Source: JBAZHE01 sp964547855 (GTDB taxonomy: Bacteria; Patescibacteriota; Patescibacteriia; Patescibacteriales; WJLG01). Taken from it: a DNA stretch of 64,000 bases. Position numbers and translations under genes: made by a program. This document shows positions 52,433 through 61,144 of this stretch, in pieces. The stretch spans positions 1 through 64,000 of the forward strand of contig CAZJPG010000001.1 of NCBI GenBank assembly GCA_964547855.1. The letters run 5' to 3'. The notes beneath the pieces are model-generated. The model was not told the DNA's origin, ran no database searches, and worked only from the letters and a program-made list of their open reading frames with translations. How positions within the stretch are numbered: the first letter of the stretch is position 1; each line of letters begins with the position of its first letter.

Positions 52433-54193
52433 TTAGCCAGTCCAACAATACATCATAATGGAAAAATCGACCAAGTTGACTTTGCCATCTTTGTTAATGT
52501 CCGATGTGGCGTTGGTTGTTCCCCAGTAATACATTAAAATGGAAAAATCGACCAAGTTGACTTTGCCATCGTTATTAAGATCGGATCTAGCACAAGGACT
52601 TTCTTCTGTGGCGTTCTCGCCCACACCACATCTTACGGTATCACCATAGAGACTCCAACCATATTTATCATGTAGCGTTCTAGCCTTGAATTCATATGTT
52701 CCTTTTTCCAAGCCAGCTGTTGACACCGACATAGTCCATCTACCATCGGCGCCACTAGACGTATCTTGTGTCCCAATGGTCTTTTTCTGTGATGGCATAT
52801 AGATCAAAACTTCGACCTTCTTCCCGGGAATCGATTGACCAAACAAGCCAACATTAGTACCTAAGTCGACGTAATCGCTCTGCAATCTTATTGTCGGTGG
52901 TATCAGAATATTTGATATTATGGTCTGCGTATTATCCTCCATCCAAAAAGTCGAAGTTTGCGGAGCAGATTTTATGCCATCACTATCCCTAGCCCAAACC
53001 ACGTAAGTATACAACCCTTTGGTCAGATCTTGGGCTGTGTACATAAAAGATCCATCGGCCCCAGCACTGACATCACCAGCTTTCTTGTCATTCTGCAAAA
53101 CAGTTATCAGCGACGATGGATATGCCCATCCTGATAAAGTCAAATCAGGCGGGTAAGGCTCATCTACAGGGAATTTTTGAAAACGCCCAGCACCGCTTCC
53201 ACTTCCACCACCGCTTCCACCACTAGAGCTACCTCCGGCAGTACCGCCACCAGTGCCTGTGCCTGTGCCGCCACCCTCACCACCACCTGTGCCGCTGCCT
53301 CGGGCCGCAATGAAAAAATCTATAACATAATCAGTCGAGTCTTGAATCAACGTAGAGGTCTCTCGGCAACGAACATAATAAGTATAGTGCATAGCGCTCA
53401 TAAGTCCGGTCAAAAGGACTGTATGATAAACACCATCACTGGTAAAAAAAACGTCTGTCATCGAACTCCAAGCTGTTCCAGAAGCAGTCGAATAACGACA
53501 AGCGGCCGGATAGTTGGTCGTAAGAGACATGATAGTCGTGACCGTCCAAGACTCCAAAACGCCATTAGGCAAACCGTTCCCCCTTATCTTTGGCATATAC
53601 GTAGTAACCGCTACTGGGTTTATCATCACCACAAAAGTCTTTCCGCGATCAAGAAGACTACTGCCGGAATCGTAAGTTTTAATCTCGACAGGATAAGAAC
53701 CGGTTGACGTCGCATTGATTATCTTAGTGTCTCCAGCCTCACCAAAAGTAGCATTAGTTCCTAAATCTAGTCTTATCCTACTCCCGGCCGGTATACCAGA
53801 CATGGAATTCAAAACTATATCAAGCCCGCCCCCAGTACCAGTGGCTACAGAAACTCCGTCATCCCAAGCACCAACCGAAGAAGCTAGGCTGCGGTCGAAA
53901 AAATTTAACGTTCCAGAAGCGGCTGAAGCTAGATCGACATCGCTGTAATCAAAGGCAGCCGGCACTGTCAGGCCATAGGGAAAAACGACCGATATCATAC
54001 CTGATGGCGGAATGGCGTTAGGGGTTATAAAATTGATGCTTTGGTTGGAAGACGTCGCCGGATGCGAATACTCGAGCTGGTCGTAAACTCTATATAGTCC
54101 AGCTTGAGCATTATTGGTAAAAAACAAAAAAAATGAGACCAAAAGACAAGCTGCTCTCAAAATCTTCTTCTTATTGGCAAAAACATGGAGCAT
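52433..54193 (-). CDS. Secreted protein with C-terminal dockerin domain
   Basis: A 586-residue secreted protein. A signal peptide (about 12-31) is followed by a beta-rich N-terminal half (about 33-290), a Gly/Ser/Thr linker (about 298-340), and two Ig-like domains (about 345-530). A type I dockerin ends the protein, with calcium-binding repeats DLNNDGKVNLVD at 538 and DINKDGKVNLVD at 565. The second half matches the organisation of the other dockerin protein, including the FSIMM-x-x-WTG end. The N-terminal half is unlike it and may be the functional cargo. The ATG lies in a short CATGGAG tandem repeat. It is in one operon with the cohesin gene at 50013, from which the Hsp20 gene separates it. 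Confidence 0.86.
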   Translation of the reverse strand: MLHVFANKKKILRAACLLVSFFLFFTNNAQAGLYRVYDQLEYSHPATSSNQSINFITPNAIPPSGMISVVFPYGLTVPAAFDYSDVDLASAASGTLNFFDRSLASSVGAWDDGVSVATGTGGGLDIVLNSMSGIPAGSRIRLDLGTNATFGEAGDTKIINATSTGSYPVEIKTYDSGSSLLDRGKTFVVMINPVAVTTYMPKIRGNGLPNGVLESWTVTTIMSLTTNYPAACRYSTASGTAWSSMTDVFFTSDGVYHTVLLTGLMSAMHYTYYVRCRETSTLIQDSTDYVIDFFIAARGSGTGGGEGGGTGTGTGGGTAGGSSSGGSGGGSGSGAGRFQKFPVDEPYPPDLTLSGWAYPSSLITVLQNDKKAGDVSAGADGSFMYTAQDLTKGLYTYVVWARDSDGIKSAPQTSTFWMEDNTQTIISNILIPPTIRLQSDYVDLGTNVGLFGQSIPGKKVEVLIYMPSQKKTIGTQDTSSGADGRWTMSVSTAGLEKGTYEFKARTLHDKYGWSLYGDTVRCGVGENATEESPCARSDLNNDGKVNLVDFSILMYYWGTTNATSDINKDGKVNLVDFSIMMYCWTG

Positions 54194-54236
54194 GGAGCAT
54201 GGAACAAAAAACTCTTACTCCCTACTCTTTACTCCT
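54181..54236. repeat. Short tandem repeats before the dockerin gene
   Basis: CATGGAG is repeated nearly three times (54184-54203), followed by variants of ACTC-TTACTCC. The start codon of the dockerin gene is inside the first group. The second group, read on the minus strand, supplies a GGAGT-rich sequence that may act as ribosome-binding site. I see no gene here. Confidence 0.6.
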
Positions 54237-54237
54237 T

Positions 54238-54645
54238 TTATTGTCTTTTTTCTAACTTCTCAAGCTCTCTAGACCTCTTTGAGTCAAAATAAAAGTTAGC
54301 CAACACTAAACAGAACATTAAAACTAGACCGATTATTATTCCAAGAGTGACCCGGCTTCTCCAAACACTATTCTCTCGCTCCATCGCCAAGGCTCTTTCA
54401 TCCAAAAACTTTTCCTTCTCATTCAATTGCTTCTCTTTTTCATCTAGCTGCATAGCCAGCTTGTTTATAGGATTGACTGGAACAGAGGCTGAATTCGTTA
54501 TCGATGTGGCTGCTTGAAGTTTTTCGCCTAAAAAGAAAACGGGGCGCAAAGGATTGAGGAACATAGCAAAAAGACAAAAAGAAAAGACCACAGCCAGAAA
54601 AAAGACTACGGTGTTGCGCCAAATTTTTTTTAATAATCTGATCAT
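54238..54645 (-). CDS. Small membrane protein with coiled coil
   Basis: A 135-residue protein with two membrane helices (about 13-33 and 98-118). A charged coiled coil lies between them (about 65-90, QLDEKEKQLNEKEKFLDERA), with another short basic helix at the end. No family recognised. The coil would lie outside the cell if both ends are in the cytoplasm. It is between the FGE-fold and dockerin genes of the operon. Function unknown. Confidence 0.65.
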   Translation of the reverse strand: MIRLLKKIWRNTVVFFLAVVFSFCLFAMFLNPLRPVFFLGEKLQAATSITNSASVPVNPINKLAMQLDEKEKQLNEKEKFLDERALAMERENSVWRSRVTLGIIIGLVLMFCLVLANFYFDSKRSRELEKLEKRQ

Positions 54646-54680
54646 GGTTGCGTTTTTTATCCCTCCTCGATCAAATAACT

Positions 54681-55559
54681 TTATTTTTTAGCGTCCTTAA
54701 CACAGCGAAATCCGACACCTGTTCCAGAGAACGTCGGCTCCGTAACGGCATAGAAAGAATATTGCCCAGCCTCAGAACCATTACCCCAATACCCGCCGCG
54801 AGCTATGCCGCGAACACCTTTGGTCTTAAGCCAAACATAATCATTATTATATGATTCACTGGGATTATCCGGATCGACCTCCAGTGGTAAACCATCGACA
54901 GAAACGACTTTAACATAACCATTCTCTGGCATAGTGACGTCTTTATATACACCATCACTAACCTCTCCTTTGACCCACTCCCAAACATTGCCGATCATGT
55001 CATAAGCCCCAGAATATGAAAAGCAACTAGCAGCTGAGCCGCTTAAGCCAGGCTGTGATGTCCAATTATTTTTAACCTGGCAATCATCTTCATTCCAGCC
55101 ACTGGTCTTATCAGGTGTCCCCATGGCCGCAGCGAACCATTCCTCATTAGTAGGCAAACGCTTACCAGCTTTAGCGCAAATATTCACTGCTTGGATCTGG
55201 GTCAAATTACGCCAAGGCATGCGACCATCGGCAGATTCTGCCTGGCAATCAGGCTGGTTTAAATTAAGTGCCGTCTCTTTTTCATTAGAAGGATCATTGT
55301 ATGAACATTTTGCACCAGCCGAATCCTCATATTTATCTATGCAAAACCCACCACCCTCATATTCGACCAAGACCATATCCGAAGGGCAAGGACCTTCTTT
55401 CTCTCCAGCAAAAACACGACCGACGATCGATTGGCCAAAATCGCCGCGATGATCGGCCGCATCCACAGCCAAAGACACCATCAAAACTGATAGCACTATC
55501 ACTAAAGCGAATTTAAAAGCCTTACCGAACATAGACACTGTTAAATCATTAAATACCAA
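54681..55559 (-). CDS. FGE-sulfatase-fold (SUMF1-like) secreted protein
   Basis: A 292-residue secreted protein with a signal anchor (about 10-33) and one FGE-fold domain. The family signposts are MVLVEYEGGGFCIDKYE at the start, PWRNLTQIQA and AKAGKRLPTNEEW in the middle, then GNVWEW, RGIARGGYW and the final GVGFRC. True formylglycine-generating enzymes have two active cysteines shortly after the R-G-G block. Here that stretch is GGYWGNGSEAGQYS, without cysteine, so it is not a sulfatase-activating enzyme of the known type. A ligand-binding or structural use of the fold is more likely. It is a tandem paralogue of the next gene. Confidence 0.82.
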   Translation of the reverse strand: MVFNDLTVSMFGKAFKFALVIVLSVLMVSLAVDAADHRGDFGQSIVGRVFAGEKEGPCPSDMVLVEYEGGGFCIDKYEDSAGAKCSYNDPSNEKETALNLNQPDCQAESADGRMPWRNLTQIQAVNICAKAGKRLPTNEEWFAAAMGTPDKTSGWNEDDCQVKNNWTSQPGLSGSAASCFSYSGAYDMIGNVWEWVKGEVSDGVYKDVTMPENGYVKVVSVDGLPLEVDPDNPSESYNNDYVWLKTKGVRGIARGGYWGNGSEAGQYSFYAVTEPTFSGTGVGFRCVKDAKK

Positions 55560-55579
55560 ACATCAAATAAATAGGGCTA

Positions 55580-56515
55580 TTATTTAACACATCGAAAGCC
55601 TACTCCAACACCAGCATAGGACGGCTCCGTAACTACATACATCGAATATTGCCCAGCCTCGGAGCCATTGCCCCAGTACCCACCGCGAGCTATACCACGA
55701 CTACCGGTCTTTTTCAGCCAGACATAATCGTGATAATAATTTTCATCACCTATCTCTGGATCTGTTTCGGTCGGGAATCCATTTGAATCGAAACCCTTAA
55801 CATATCCTTCTGACGGCAACTCCCTGCCATCTATCATACCATCGCTAACGACCCCATCGACCCACTCCCATACATTACCTATCATATCATAAACCCCAGA
55901 GGCCGATACACAGTTCTTACCGCTACCAGACGCTCCAGGCTGCGCTTCCCAATTATTTTTCACTTGGCAATCGCTATCCTTCCATCCAGTCAATTTATCT
56001 GGCGTGCCCAAGGCCGCCCTCACCCATTCGTCATTGGTCGGTAAGCGTTTTCCGGCCTTAGCGCAAGCTACGGCAGCTTGATTTTGCGATATATTACGCC
56101 ATGGTAACTTGCCAGCCTCGGAGACTGGGCGACAATCTGGATTTTCTATGTTTTTAAAAGTTTCGTTTTGATTAGCAGGATCGACATTGTTGCAACCGAC
56201 ACCGGCTGAATTCTCATATTTATCCATACAAAAACCACCGGTCGGAGATGATACGAAGACCATGCCTGAAGGACACAAGGATCCTTCGCCTTGATCGTCT
56301 TTACCGCCAAACAAACGATCACTGGCTTTTATTCCGGCCGTAGTCAAACAGATGGCGAACACGACCACCAAAACAGTCTTCCACCAACCACTCTTTTTTT
56401 TCAATGGCAATTCACGCTGCCTCCTGCTAACCTCAGCATACACAAAATCATCGGATTGATCCTCGGTCCGAGTCGAGACTCTTATTCTTTTTCTTAAATC
56501 TATTACATCACTCAT
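55580..56515 (-). CDS. FGE-sulfatase-fold protein with N-terminal membrane helix
   Basis: A 311-residue paralogue of the 54681 protein. A basic cytoplasmic segment (about 1-43) precedes a single membrane helix (about 45-63), so it is anchored and not released. The FGE-fold domain covers about 78-311, with MVFVSSPTGGFCMDKYE, RGIARGGYW and GVGFRC. The two active cysteines are absent here too. The C-terminal 40 residues are nearly identical to the paralogue, so the pair arose by tandem duplication. The stop-to-start gap to the next upstream gene is three bases. Confidence 0.82.
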   Translation of the reverse strand: MSDVIDLRKRIRVSTRTEDQSDDFVYAEVSRRQRELPLKKKSGWWKTVLVVVFAICLTTAGIKASDRLFGGKDDQGEGSLCPSGMVFVSSPTGGFCMDKYENSAGVGCNNVDPANQNETFKNIENPDCRPVSEAGKLPWRNISQNQAAVACAKAGKRLPTNDEWVRAALGTPDKLTGWKDSDCQVKNNWEAQPGASGSGKNCVSASGVYDMIGNVWEWVDGVVSDGMIDGRELPSEGYVKGFDSNGFPTETDPEIGDENYYHDYVWLKKTGSRGIARGGYWGNGSEAGQYSMYVVTEPSYAGVGVGFRCVK

Positions 56516-56518
56516 GGT

Positions 56519-57574
56519 TTATTTCTTTTTTCTCAAATCGACGGTACCAGAACGCCTTGGAGTTGGGCGTCTACTTATCGGCCCCCTAGTGACTTTTTTA
56601 TCCATAACACCCATCTCCTTTTGCAGACTCCTGACAGATTGTCTTACGTATAATTTGATCACAAACAACAATAACAATATCAAGCCCACTAACGAAGCCA
56701 CGGCTACGGACAGCCACTTCCAATCAACCGACCAAAAATATACGAACCTATTGTCGGTTTGAATGGCCTCTTGCCCAAAAGAAACCGCTAGCTCGGCTTT
56801 ATACCTATTAAAGAGAAAAAAATCATCGTCCTTCCAAGGAATATCCCATTCCCTCTCTCCATTAGGCAAAACATTCCCGTAGTCCTTTTTATTATTGAAT
56901 TCAAGCACTTCGCCCTTTTGCTTTCCGAACATATCGACCACTTTAATAGTGCCTTGAGGACGAAGGTGAATATTGCCAAGATTTTCGAATTTAACTTTGA
57001 ATATATTTTCAGCCGTACCAGCTATCGCCTTTTGAGTGGAGAACTCCCTGATCATTCCTTTTTCCTTAACCTCCCCCTCGACCCTGGCCAATATAAGACA
57101 TGATATTTTCGAAGCTATTTTGACCACAGAGCCTTGCTCCTGATCGTCCGGCGGATTGGTGCCCACCAACAAGGCGGCATAGTGGCCACCCGGATTCGCA
57201 CCCTCTGGCACACTGATTACAAAAGGTATTTTTTCGCTACGATACGGGGCCAAATCGACCTCGGTCTTTGTCAATGTCACCCATCTACTCATGTACATAT
57301 TATATGAATCCGGATCATTCCCGATGTCTTCTGAATATAAAAATTCAACACCATTGCCGTTGTCTTGAAAATCGACCGCCTCAATATACACCTTGAGTGG
57401 CCGGCTATTGTTGTTGACGACACTTATCTCGGTCGCCACCTCTTGCTTCGGCGTTAAATTTATATTGATCAATGGCGGAGTGACGCTTAAAGCCAAAGAA
57501 TCGGCCTGAGCTAAAGCTGTGGCCGGAATGGCTAAAAACAAAAAAAATAAGTTTATTACAAATAAACGCCTCAT
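56519..57574 (-). CDS. WxL-type/DUF916-like surface protein, membrane-anchored (copy 1)
   Basis: A 351-residue protein with signal peptide (about 1-22), then a first Ig-like domain opening with LALSVTPPLININL, which is the typical start of DUF916-like wall-binding proteins. A second Ig-like domain follows (about 170-280), with a Pro- and Gly-rich short motif NPGGHYAALLVG between them. A membrane helix near 292-314 leads to a basic tail ending in many Arg and Lys residues. The ATG overlaps the stop of the gene above by four bases. The protein probably binds wall or a partner outside and is tethered at its C-terminus. Confidence 0.72.
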   Translation of the reverse strand: MRRLFVINLFFLFLAIPATALAQADSLALSVTPPLININLTPKQEVATEISVVNNNSRPLKVYIEAVDFQDNGNGVEFLYSEDIGNDPDSYNMYMSRWVTLTKTEVDLAPYRSEKIPFVISVPEGANPGGHYAALLVGTNPPDDQEQGSVVKIASKISCLILARVEGEVKEKGMIREFSTQKAIAGTAENIFKVKFENLGNIHLRPQGTIKVVDMFGKQKGEVLEFNNKKDYGNVLPNGEREWDIPWKDDDFFLFNRYKAELAVSFGQEAIQTDNRFVYFWSVDWKWLSVAVASLVGLILLLLFVIKLYVRQSVRSLQKEMGVMDKKVTRGPISRRPTPRRSGTVDLRKKK

Positions 57575-58566
57575 TTTTTAAGGTTTATCACGTAACCGTT
57601 GCGGCCTTTTTCAGCCGTATCATTATCGCCCCCCTCTTTTCTCATTCTTCTTTTATTTATCAAAACAGCTAAATACCCAATCAACGACAGTAAAAGAACG
57701 ATTAGTATCGTCAATACGACAGCTGGCAAGTACAAGACATAAATTATGTCCTGTAACTCCTTATTACCATCGCCATATTCGCCTAAAAATTTAACTTTAT
57801 ACCTTCCAGGGGTCCCTAAAAATTTTATTTCGACCGAATAATCCCCAACTTGGTCCGGTTTAATCGTTTGTCCGCCGATCGAAACGGATGATAGCTCCTT
57901 GCCGTTCTTAGTATAAAGAAGTACATCCCCTTTGGGTGTTACGGGGCGATTGCCTATGTTCTTTATCTTCAAAGAAAAACCAAGAGGTGATTTTGTCAAA
58001 ATAGGCGAAATCGGCTTAAATTCTGAAACCTCCGCCCTTTCAATGATGTGGGCCTTGATAGTAAGATTTATCGTTATTTTAGCCTCGTTATATTTTTCGG
58101 CCGCCTCTGCCGCACCCAACTGCGTCGATCCGCGACTAAGGATTATCACAGCCTGATAAGAACCCTCCTTGGCATTAGGGGATGGTCTAACCCTAAGCTT
58201 TTGAATATTTTCTTGTCCAGGAGCCAATTCTATGACTGAACGCTTGAAATCTATCCATTTAGCCAAAGAAGAATCTTGATTCAACGATTGATCGTCGTAA
58301 TATTTATAGACTCCGTCGACGCCCACCTCGTACACTAAAGGATATAGCCCCACATTACCCGACTCAAGGTTGTTTTTTATCTTAATATCATATTCGGCGA
58401 CATCGACCTTCTCCATCTCCCTAATTATCGTCGGCGAGACTGGCGGGGTGGACAAGATGACAGTATAATCGGAATCACCGTTACTAGCGGCTAATAACGT
58501 CGTCGGCCAAACGCAAAATACGGCCATCAAAACTAGAAATATTTTTTTTATTCCGATCTTATGCAT
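57571..58566 (-). CDS. WxL-type/DUF916-like surface protein, membrane-anchored (copy 2)
   Basis: A 331-residue relative of its two neighbours. It has a signal peptide (about 1-26), two Ig-like domains (about 30-160 and 170-275; LAPGQENIQKLRV near 115), a membrane helix at about 278-302 and a basic tail (INKRRMRKEGG). The opening differs: STPPVSPTI replaces the SVTPP/VVPA type. It is translationally coupled to the next gene (ATGA overlap). The three genes 56519, 57571 and 58578 probably arose by tandem duplication. Confidence 0.7.
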   Translation of the reverse strand: MHKIGIKKIFLVLMAVFCVWPTTLLAASNGDSDYTVILSTPPVSPTIIREMEKVDVAEYDIKIKNNLESGNVGLYPLVYEVGVDGVYKYYDDQSLNQDSSLAKWIDFKRSVIELAPGQENIQKLRVRPSPNAKEGSYQAVIILSRGSTQLGAAEAAEKYNEAKITINLTIKAHIIERAEVSEFKPISPILTKSPLGFSLKIKNIGNRPVTPKGDVLLYTKNGKELSSVSIGGQTIKPDQVGDYSVEIKFLGTPGRYKVKFLGEYGDGNKELQDIIYVLYLPAVVLTILIVLLLSLIGYLAVLINKRRMRKEGGDNDTAEKGRNGYVINLKK

Positions 58567-58577
58567 GGCTATTATCC

Positions 58578-59696
58578 TTAGAAAAGAAGGAAATACATTA
58601 TAGACATTATAACGGCGGCGATAGCCAACAACAGGAAGAAGGTCGAGAAATATCCACCAGATTTGGAATGTCTGGAATGGCTCGCCCTATGACCACCACC
58701 CATTCTCTCTATGGCCTCTTTTATAGCTCGGCGCTTATACATCTTCAATATGAACACGAAGAGAATGACGACCAACGCCACGCTCAAAACGAAAGTCGCG
58801 ACCATCTTCATAGGCAAGACCCAAAAATAACGCACCATAGTCATACTCTTTCTTCCTTCGCCCCCCTTATCCGCGGACAATCCGTAACTTAAAGCCAAAG
58901 ACGCCTCATATTTTCCGAAACCGAAATTCTCTTCCCAAGAGTTCTTATACTCTCTATTGCTATTTGGCAAAACATTATTGCGATCCTCATTGACCATCAA
59001 CGAAGCCACCTTTTTCCCGAACATATTCTTTATTTCGATCAAACCGGCCGGCTGAATGTGGACATTCCCCAAGTTCTCTATCTTAGTCGTGAAATCGACC
59101 TTAAAAGGAGCTGAATAAACACCTTTGTCGGTCTTAAACTCTCTTATATCAGCCCGCTCGTCGGTCTCGCCTTCCACTCGCAATAAAATCAAAGAGGTCG
59201 CTTGCTGCGCTATACCGACCGCGGCTCCTTTTTCGGCCTCTCCCGGCTTAGTCTTCGGCGCCTGCGTTCCAAAAACGATCGCTCCATAATAACCTCCTGG
59301 TCCGACATTGTCAGGAACGCTTATAGTGAAAGGAACGGAAATCTCTTCTCCGGGAGCGAACTTTATCGGTTCGCTGGTGATATTTATCCATGAAGAGATG
59401 TAATTGCCGGACTCGGTTCCGGGAACTATGAGCTCCGGAGAACCCTTTTCGTCGGCCGCTCGAAAATCTCTCAAGTAAGCATACATCTCCAACTCTTGAC
59501 CAGATTTATTCGTCACCCTCAATTCGCGACTTATGAAGTCTCCTGGCTTTACCAAGAAGGGGCCATCGCCACCTAGGACAGCCGGCACTATCTTGATTCC
59601 GATCTGCGACTGCGCTTGAGCTGTTGGCGCTAAGTTAAAAGAGATTATGGCCGTCAGACCGATAACCAAAAGAGCTGCCTTTTTCCACTTGTGCAT
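58578..59696 (-). CDS. WxL-type/DUF916-like surface protein, membrane-anchored (copy 3)
   Basis: A 372-residue protein, the first gene of the probable operon. A signal peptide (about 1-29) precedes two Ig-like domains (about 30-170 and 180-280), with FAPGEEISVPFTISVP near 125 and VGPGGYYGAIVFG near 145, very like copy 1. One membrane helix lies at about 300-325, and a second hydrophobic segment forms the extreme C-terminus, with a His/Ser/Arg-rich loop between. I choose ATG 59696 at the basic start of the signal peptide; the frame can be opened at 59729. A good promoter lies at 59775-59803. Confidence 0.75.
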   Translation of the reverse strand: MHKWKKAALLVIGLTAIISFNLAPTAQAQSQIGIKIVPAVLGGDGPFLVKPGDFISRELRVTNKSGQELEMYAYLRDFRAADEKGSPELIVPGTESGNYISSWINITSEPIKFAPGEEISVPFTISVPDNVGPGGYYGAIVFGTQAPKTKPGEAEKGAAVGIAQQATSLILLRVEGETDERADIREFKTDKGVYSAPFKVDFTTKIENLGNVHIQPAGLIEIKNMFGKKVASLMVNEDRNNVLPNSNREYKNSWEENFGFGKYEASLALSYGLSADKGGEGRKSMTMVRYFWVLPMKMVATFVLSVALVVILFVFILKMYKRRAIKEAIERMGGGHRASHSRHSKSGGYFSTFFLLLAIAAVIMSIMYFLLF

Positions 59697-59774
59697 ACAA
59701 AAAATCAAAATCCTGTCGCAAGCTCCCATTTCGTCCTTACAACAGGTATTTAGTTTTACTTTTTATTTAATATT

Positions 59775-59803
59775 ATTTTACCAATTTTCACTGGTTTACT
59801 CAA
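59775..59803 (-). promoter_or_regulatory. Promoter of the 50013-59696 surface operon
   Basis: The -35 TTGAGT (59798-59803) is 17 bases from the -10 TAAAAT (59775-59780), preceded by TGG as an extended element. It gives a leader of about 70 bases. Confidence 0.62.
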
Positions 59804-59822
59804 CACTTTTCTGTTGGCTAAT

Positions 59823-59831
59823 TGTGGATAA
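59823..59831 (+). other. Perfect DnaA-box match
   Basis: TGTGGATAA, the reverse complement of TTATCCACA, just upstream of the -35 of the surface operon. Confidence 0.3.
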
Positions 59832-59864
59832 AAAGATACTTCTCCCACTTTTGATGATTATTAT

Positions 59865-59904
59865 TAAAAAAACACCCCTCCCGGGTTACCCTGGGAGGGG
59901 TGTT
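59865..59904 (-). terminator. Strong terminator of the major surface protein gene
   Basis: AACACCCCTCCC and GGGAGGGGTGTT form a 12-bp stem with an eight- to ten-base loop, followed by TTTTTTT on the minus strand. Confidence 0.93.
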
Positions 59905-59960
59905 ATAGATATATCCAATATATCTACAAATTGGATTAACCTAATATCCTAGCCCAAACC

Positions 59961-61001
59961 TTAATAGGTCGGAGTGCAGATATAGGTTAGAGTGTTGCTA
60001 TAATCACCAGCTTCCTGCAAGGCATTGATCTCAATCCTATACGCTACGGTAGTCAAACCGATATCATCGGCCGCTCCATCAGCCGGACCATCGTGATACA
60101 TAACCTGGATCGGATTAGTACCATTAAAGCCCATCCACTCATCAGCTCCGAACAAATCGCCACCAGTCAAGGTGCTATCATCGGAACTTAAGCCGAAATG
60201 ACCATAGGTGTTCTCACTTCCGAGAGTCCCGGTAGGAGACGCCCAAGCCGTTCCGACGGCAGCGGGTGTGCCGTCCACGAAGGAGTCAATGTCTGCCCCG
60301 TTGTTAGCAAGAAGATTATGATCCTGGAAGACAGTTACCGTGTAACCATAGTAGGCGTTAGTAGTAACCCTAAGCTGCTGACCGAGCGTAGAAGGTGTTC
60401 CGACCTCCAAAGTGCCGAATGGCAAAGTTTGAGAAGTGGAAGAACCAGTTGTCAACTCATCATTAATCTCCGAAGACGTGGCTAGACCACCGACGAAGAA
60501 CGTCAAAGTGGCTTCGACAGTCGCCGTTACGGTCACATCATTGACAATGGCTATTCTAACCGTAGAATGCTCTATTTCCGCAGCTGAACCATCTCTGGTA
60601 TAAATATGTACTAAATAACTACCTATGGCTCCAGGATTGGTAGTGCCAGTCAAAGTGATGGTGTATGAACCAGCGTCCAAAGGACTCGCATACGTACACG
60701 TAACCGTATTACCCGAACCTCCAGCAACTCCGGAGGAAGGACAAGTCAGGTTAGCCGAGTTAATTCCAGTTATGTTGTCATCGAAAACGATTTCAAAATA
60801 ACCAGTGGCCGGGATCGTCGCAGTCGTAGCCGCTAAAATGGTGTGGGTAACAGAACCGACACCAACATCTGAATCACTAATCGTGTCCTGCGCCAACTCA
60901 AAAGAAGCTGCCTCACCGACAGACGGAACGACCAAAGCCTGAACGAAGACCAACGAGAACATCACTATAGCAACGATAAACTTCTGCCTTTTTAGTTTCA
61001 T
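59961..61001 (-). CDS. Probable major secreted surface protein
   Basis: A 346-residue secreted protein. The signal peptide spans about 1-32 (ending GEAASFELAQ). The mature part is very low in Lys and Arg and rich in Thr, Gly, Ser and Ala, as in S-layer or pilin-like proteins, with a Cys pair in an N-terminal beta domain (about 33-165). The C-terminal domain (about 170-346) is shared with the end of the 61378 protein: TFFVGGLATS, FGTLEVG, TTNAYYGYTVTV, a Gly-Phe-x-Gly-x-Asn stretch, and a final TYICTPTY. There is no membrane helix. A strong promoter, a structured leader and a strong terminator make it a lone, highly expressed gene. The S-layer role is an inference. Confidence 0.72.
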   Translation of the reverse strand: MKLKRQKFIVAIVMFSLVFVQALVVPSVGEAASFELAQDTISDSDVGVGSVTHTILAATTATIPATGYFEIVFDDNITGINSANLTCPSSGVAGGSGNTVTCTYASPLDAGSYTITLTGTTNPGAIGSYLVHIYTRDGSAAEIEHSTVRIAIVNDVTVTATVEATLTFFVGGLATSSEINDELTTGSSTSQTLPFGTLEVGTPSTLGQQLRVTTNAYYGYTVTVFQDHNLLANNGADIDSFVDGTPAAVGTAWASPTGTLGSENTYGHFGLSSDDSTLTGGDLFGADEWMGFNGTNPIQVMYHDGPADGAADDIGLTTVAYRIEINALQEAGDYSNTLTYICTPTY

Positions 61002-61035
61002 AATTTATTTTGCTTTTAACCTAAGACAAATAGTT

Positions 61036-61138
61036 AAAGCGGCATTCAATAAGGACTGCCGATGATTCGACCTTTCAAGCCCCAAGGGCCCGTTAACTAG
61101 AAACGGGGCTATCCGGAGTTTTTCTTATATCCTGCTTA
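61036..61138 (-). promoter_or_regulatory. Structured 5' leader of the major surface protein
   Basis: On the minus strand the leader can fold into a three-way structure. CCGGAT (61111-61116) pairs with ATC(AT)CGG (61059-61066), enclosing AGCCCCGTT...AACGGG with a side hairpin closed by GGGGCT (61078-61110). A second hairpin, CGGCA/TGCCG (61040-61061), uses the same CGG, so the two folds exclude each other. That is the layout of a switch. I do not recognise a known riboswitch class. Confidence 0.5.
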
Positions 61139-61144
61139 TCTACA

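Noticed and set aside
54681..56515. Diversity-generating retroelement with FGE-fold target proteins
   Set aside because: There is no reverse transcriptase or template repeat in the window, and the differences between the two C-terminal regions are mostly synonymous and not focused on adenines.
61036..61138. c-di-GMP (GEMM) riboswitch
   Set aside because: The leader lacks the GCAAAGCC and the conserved second-stem receptor sequences of GEMM; only a generic three-way fold is visible.
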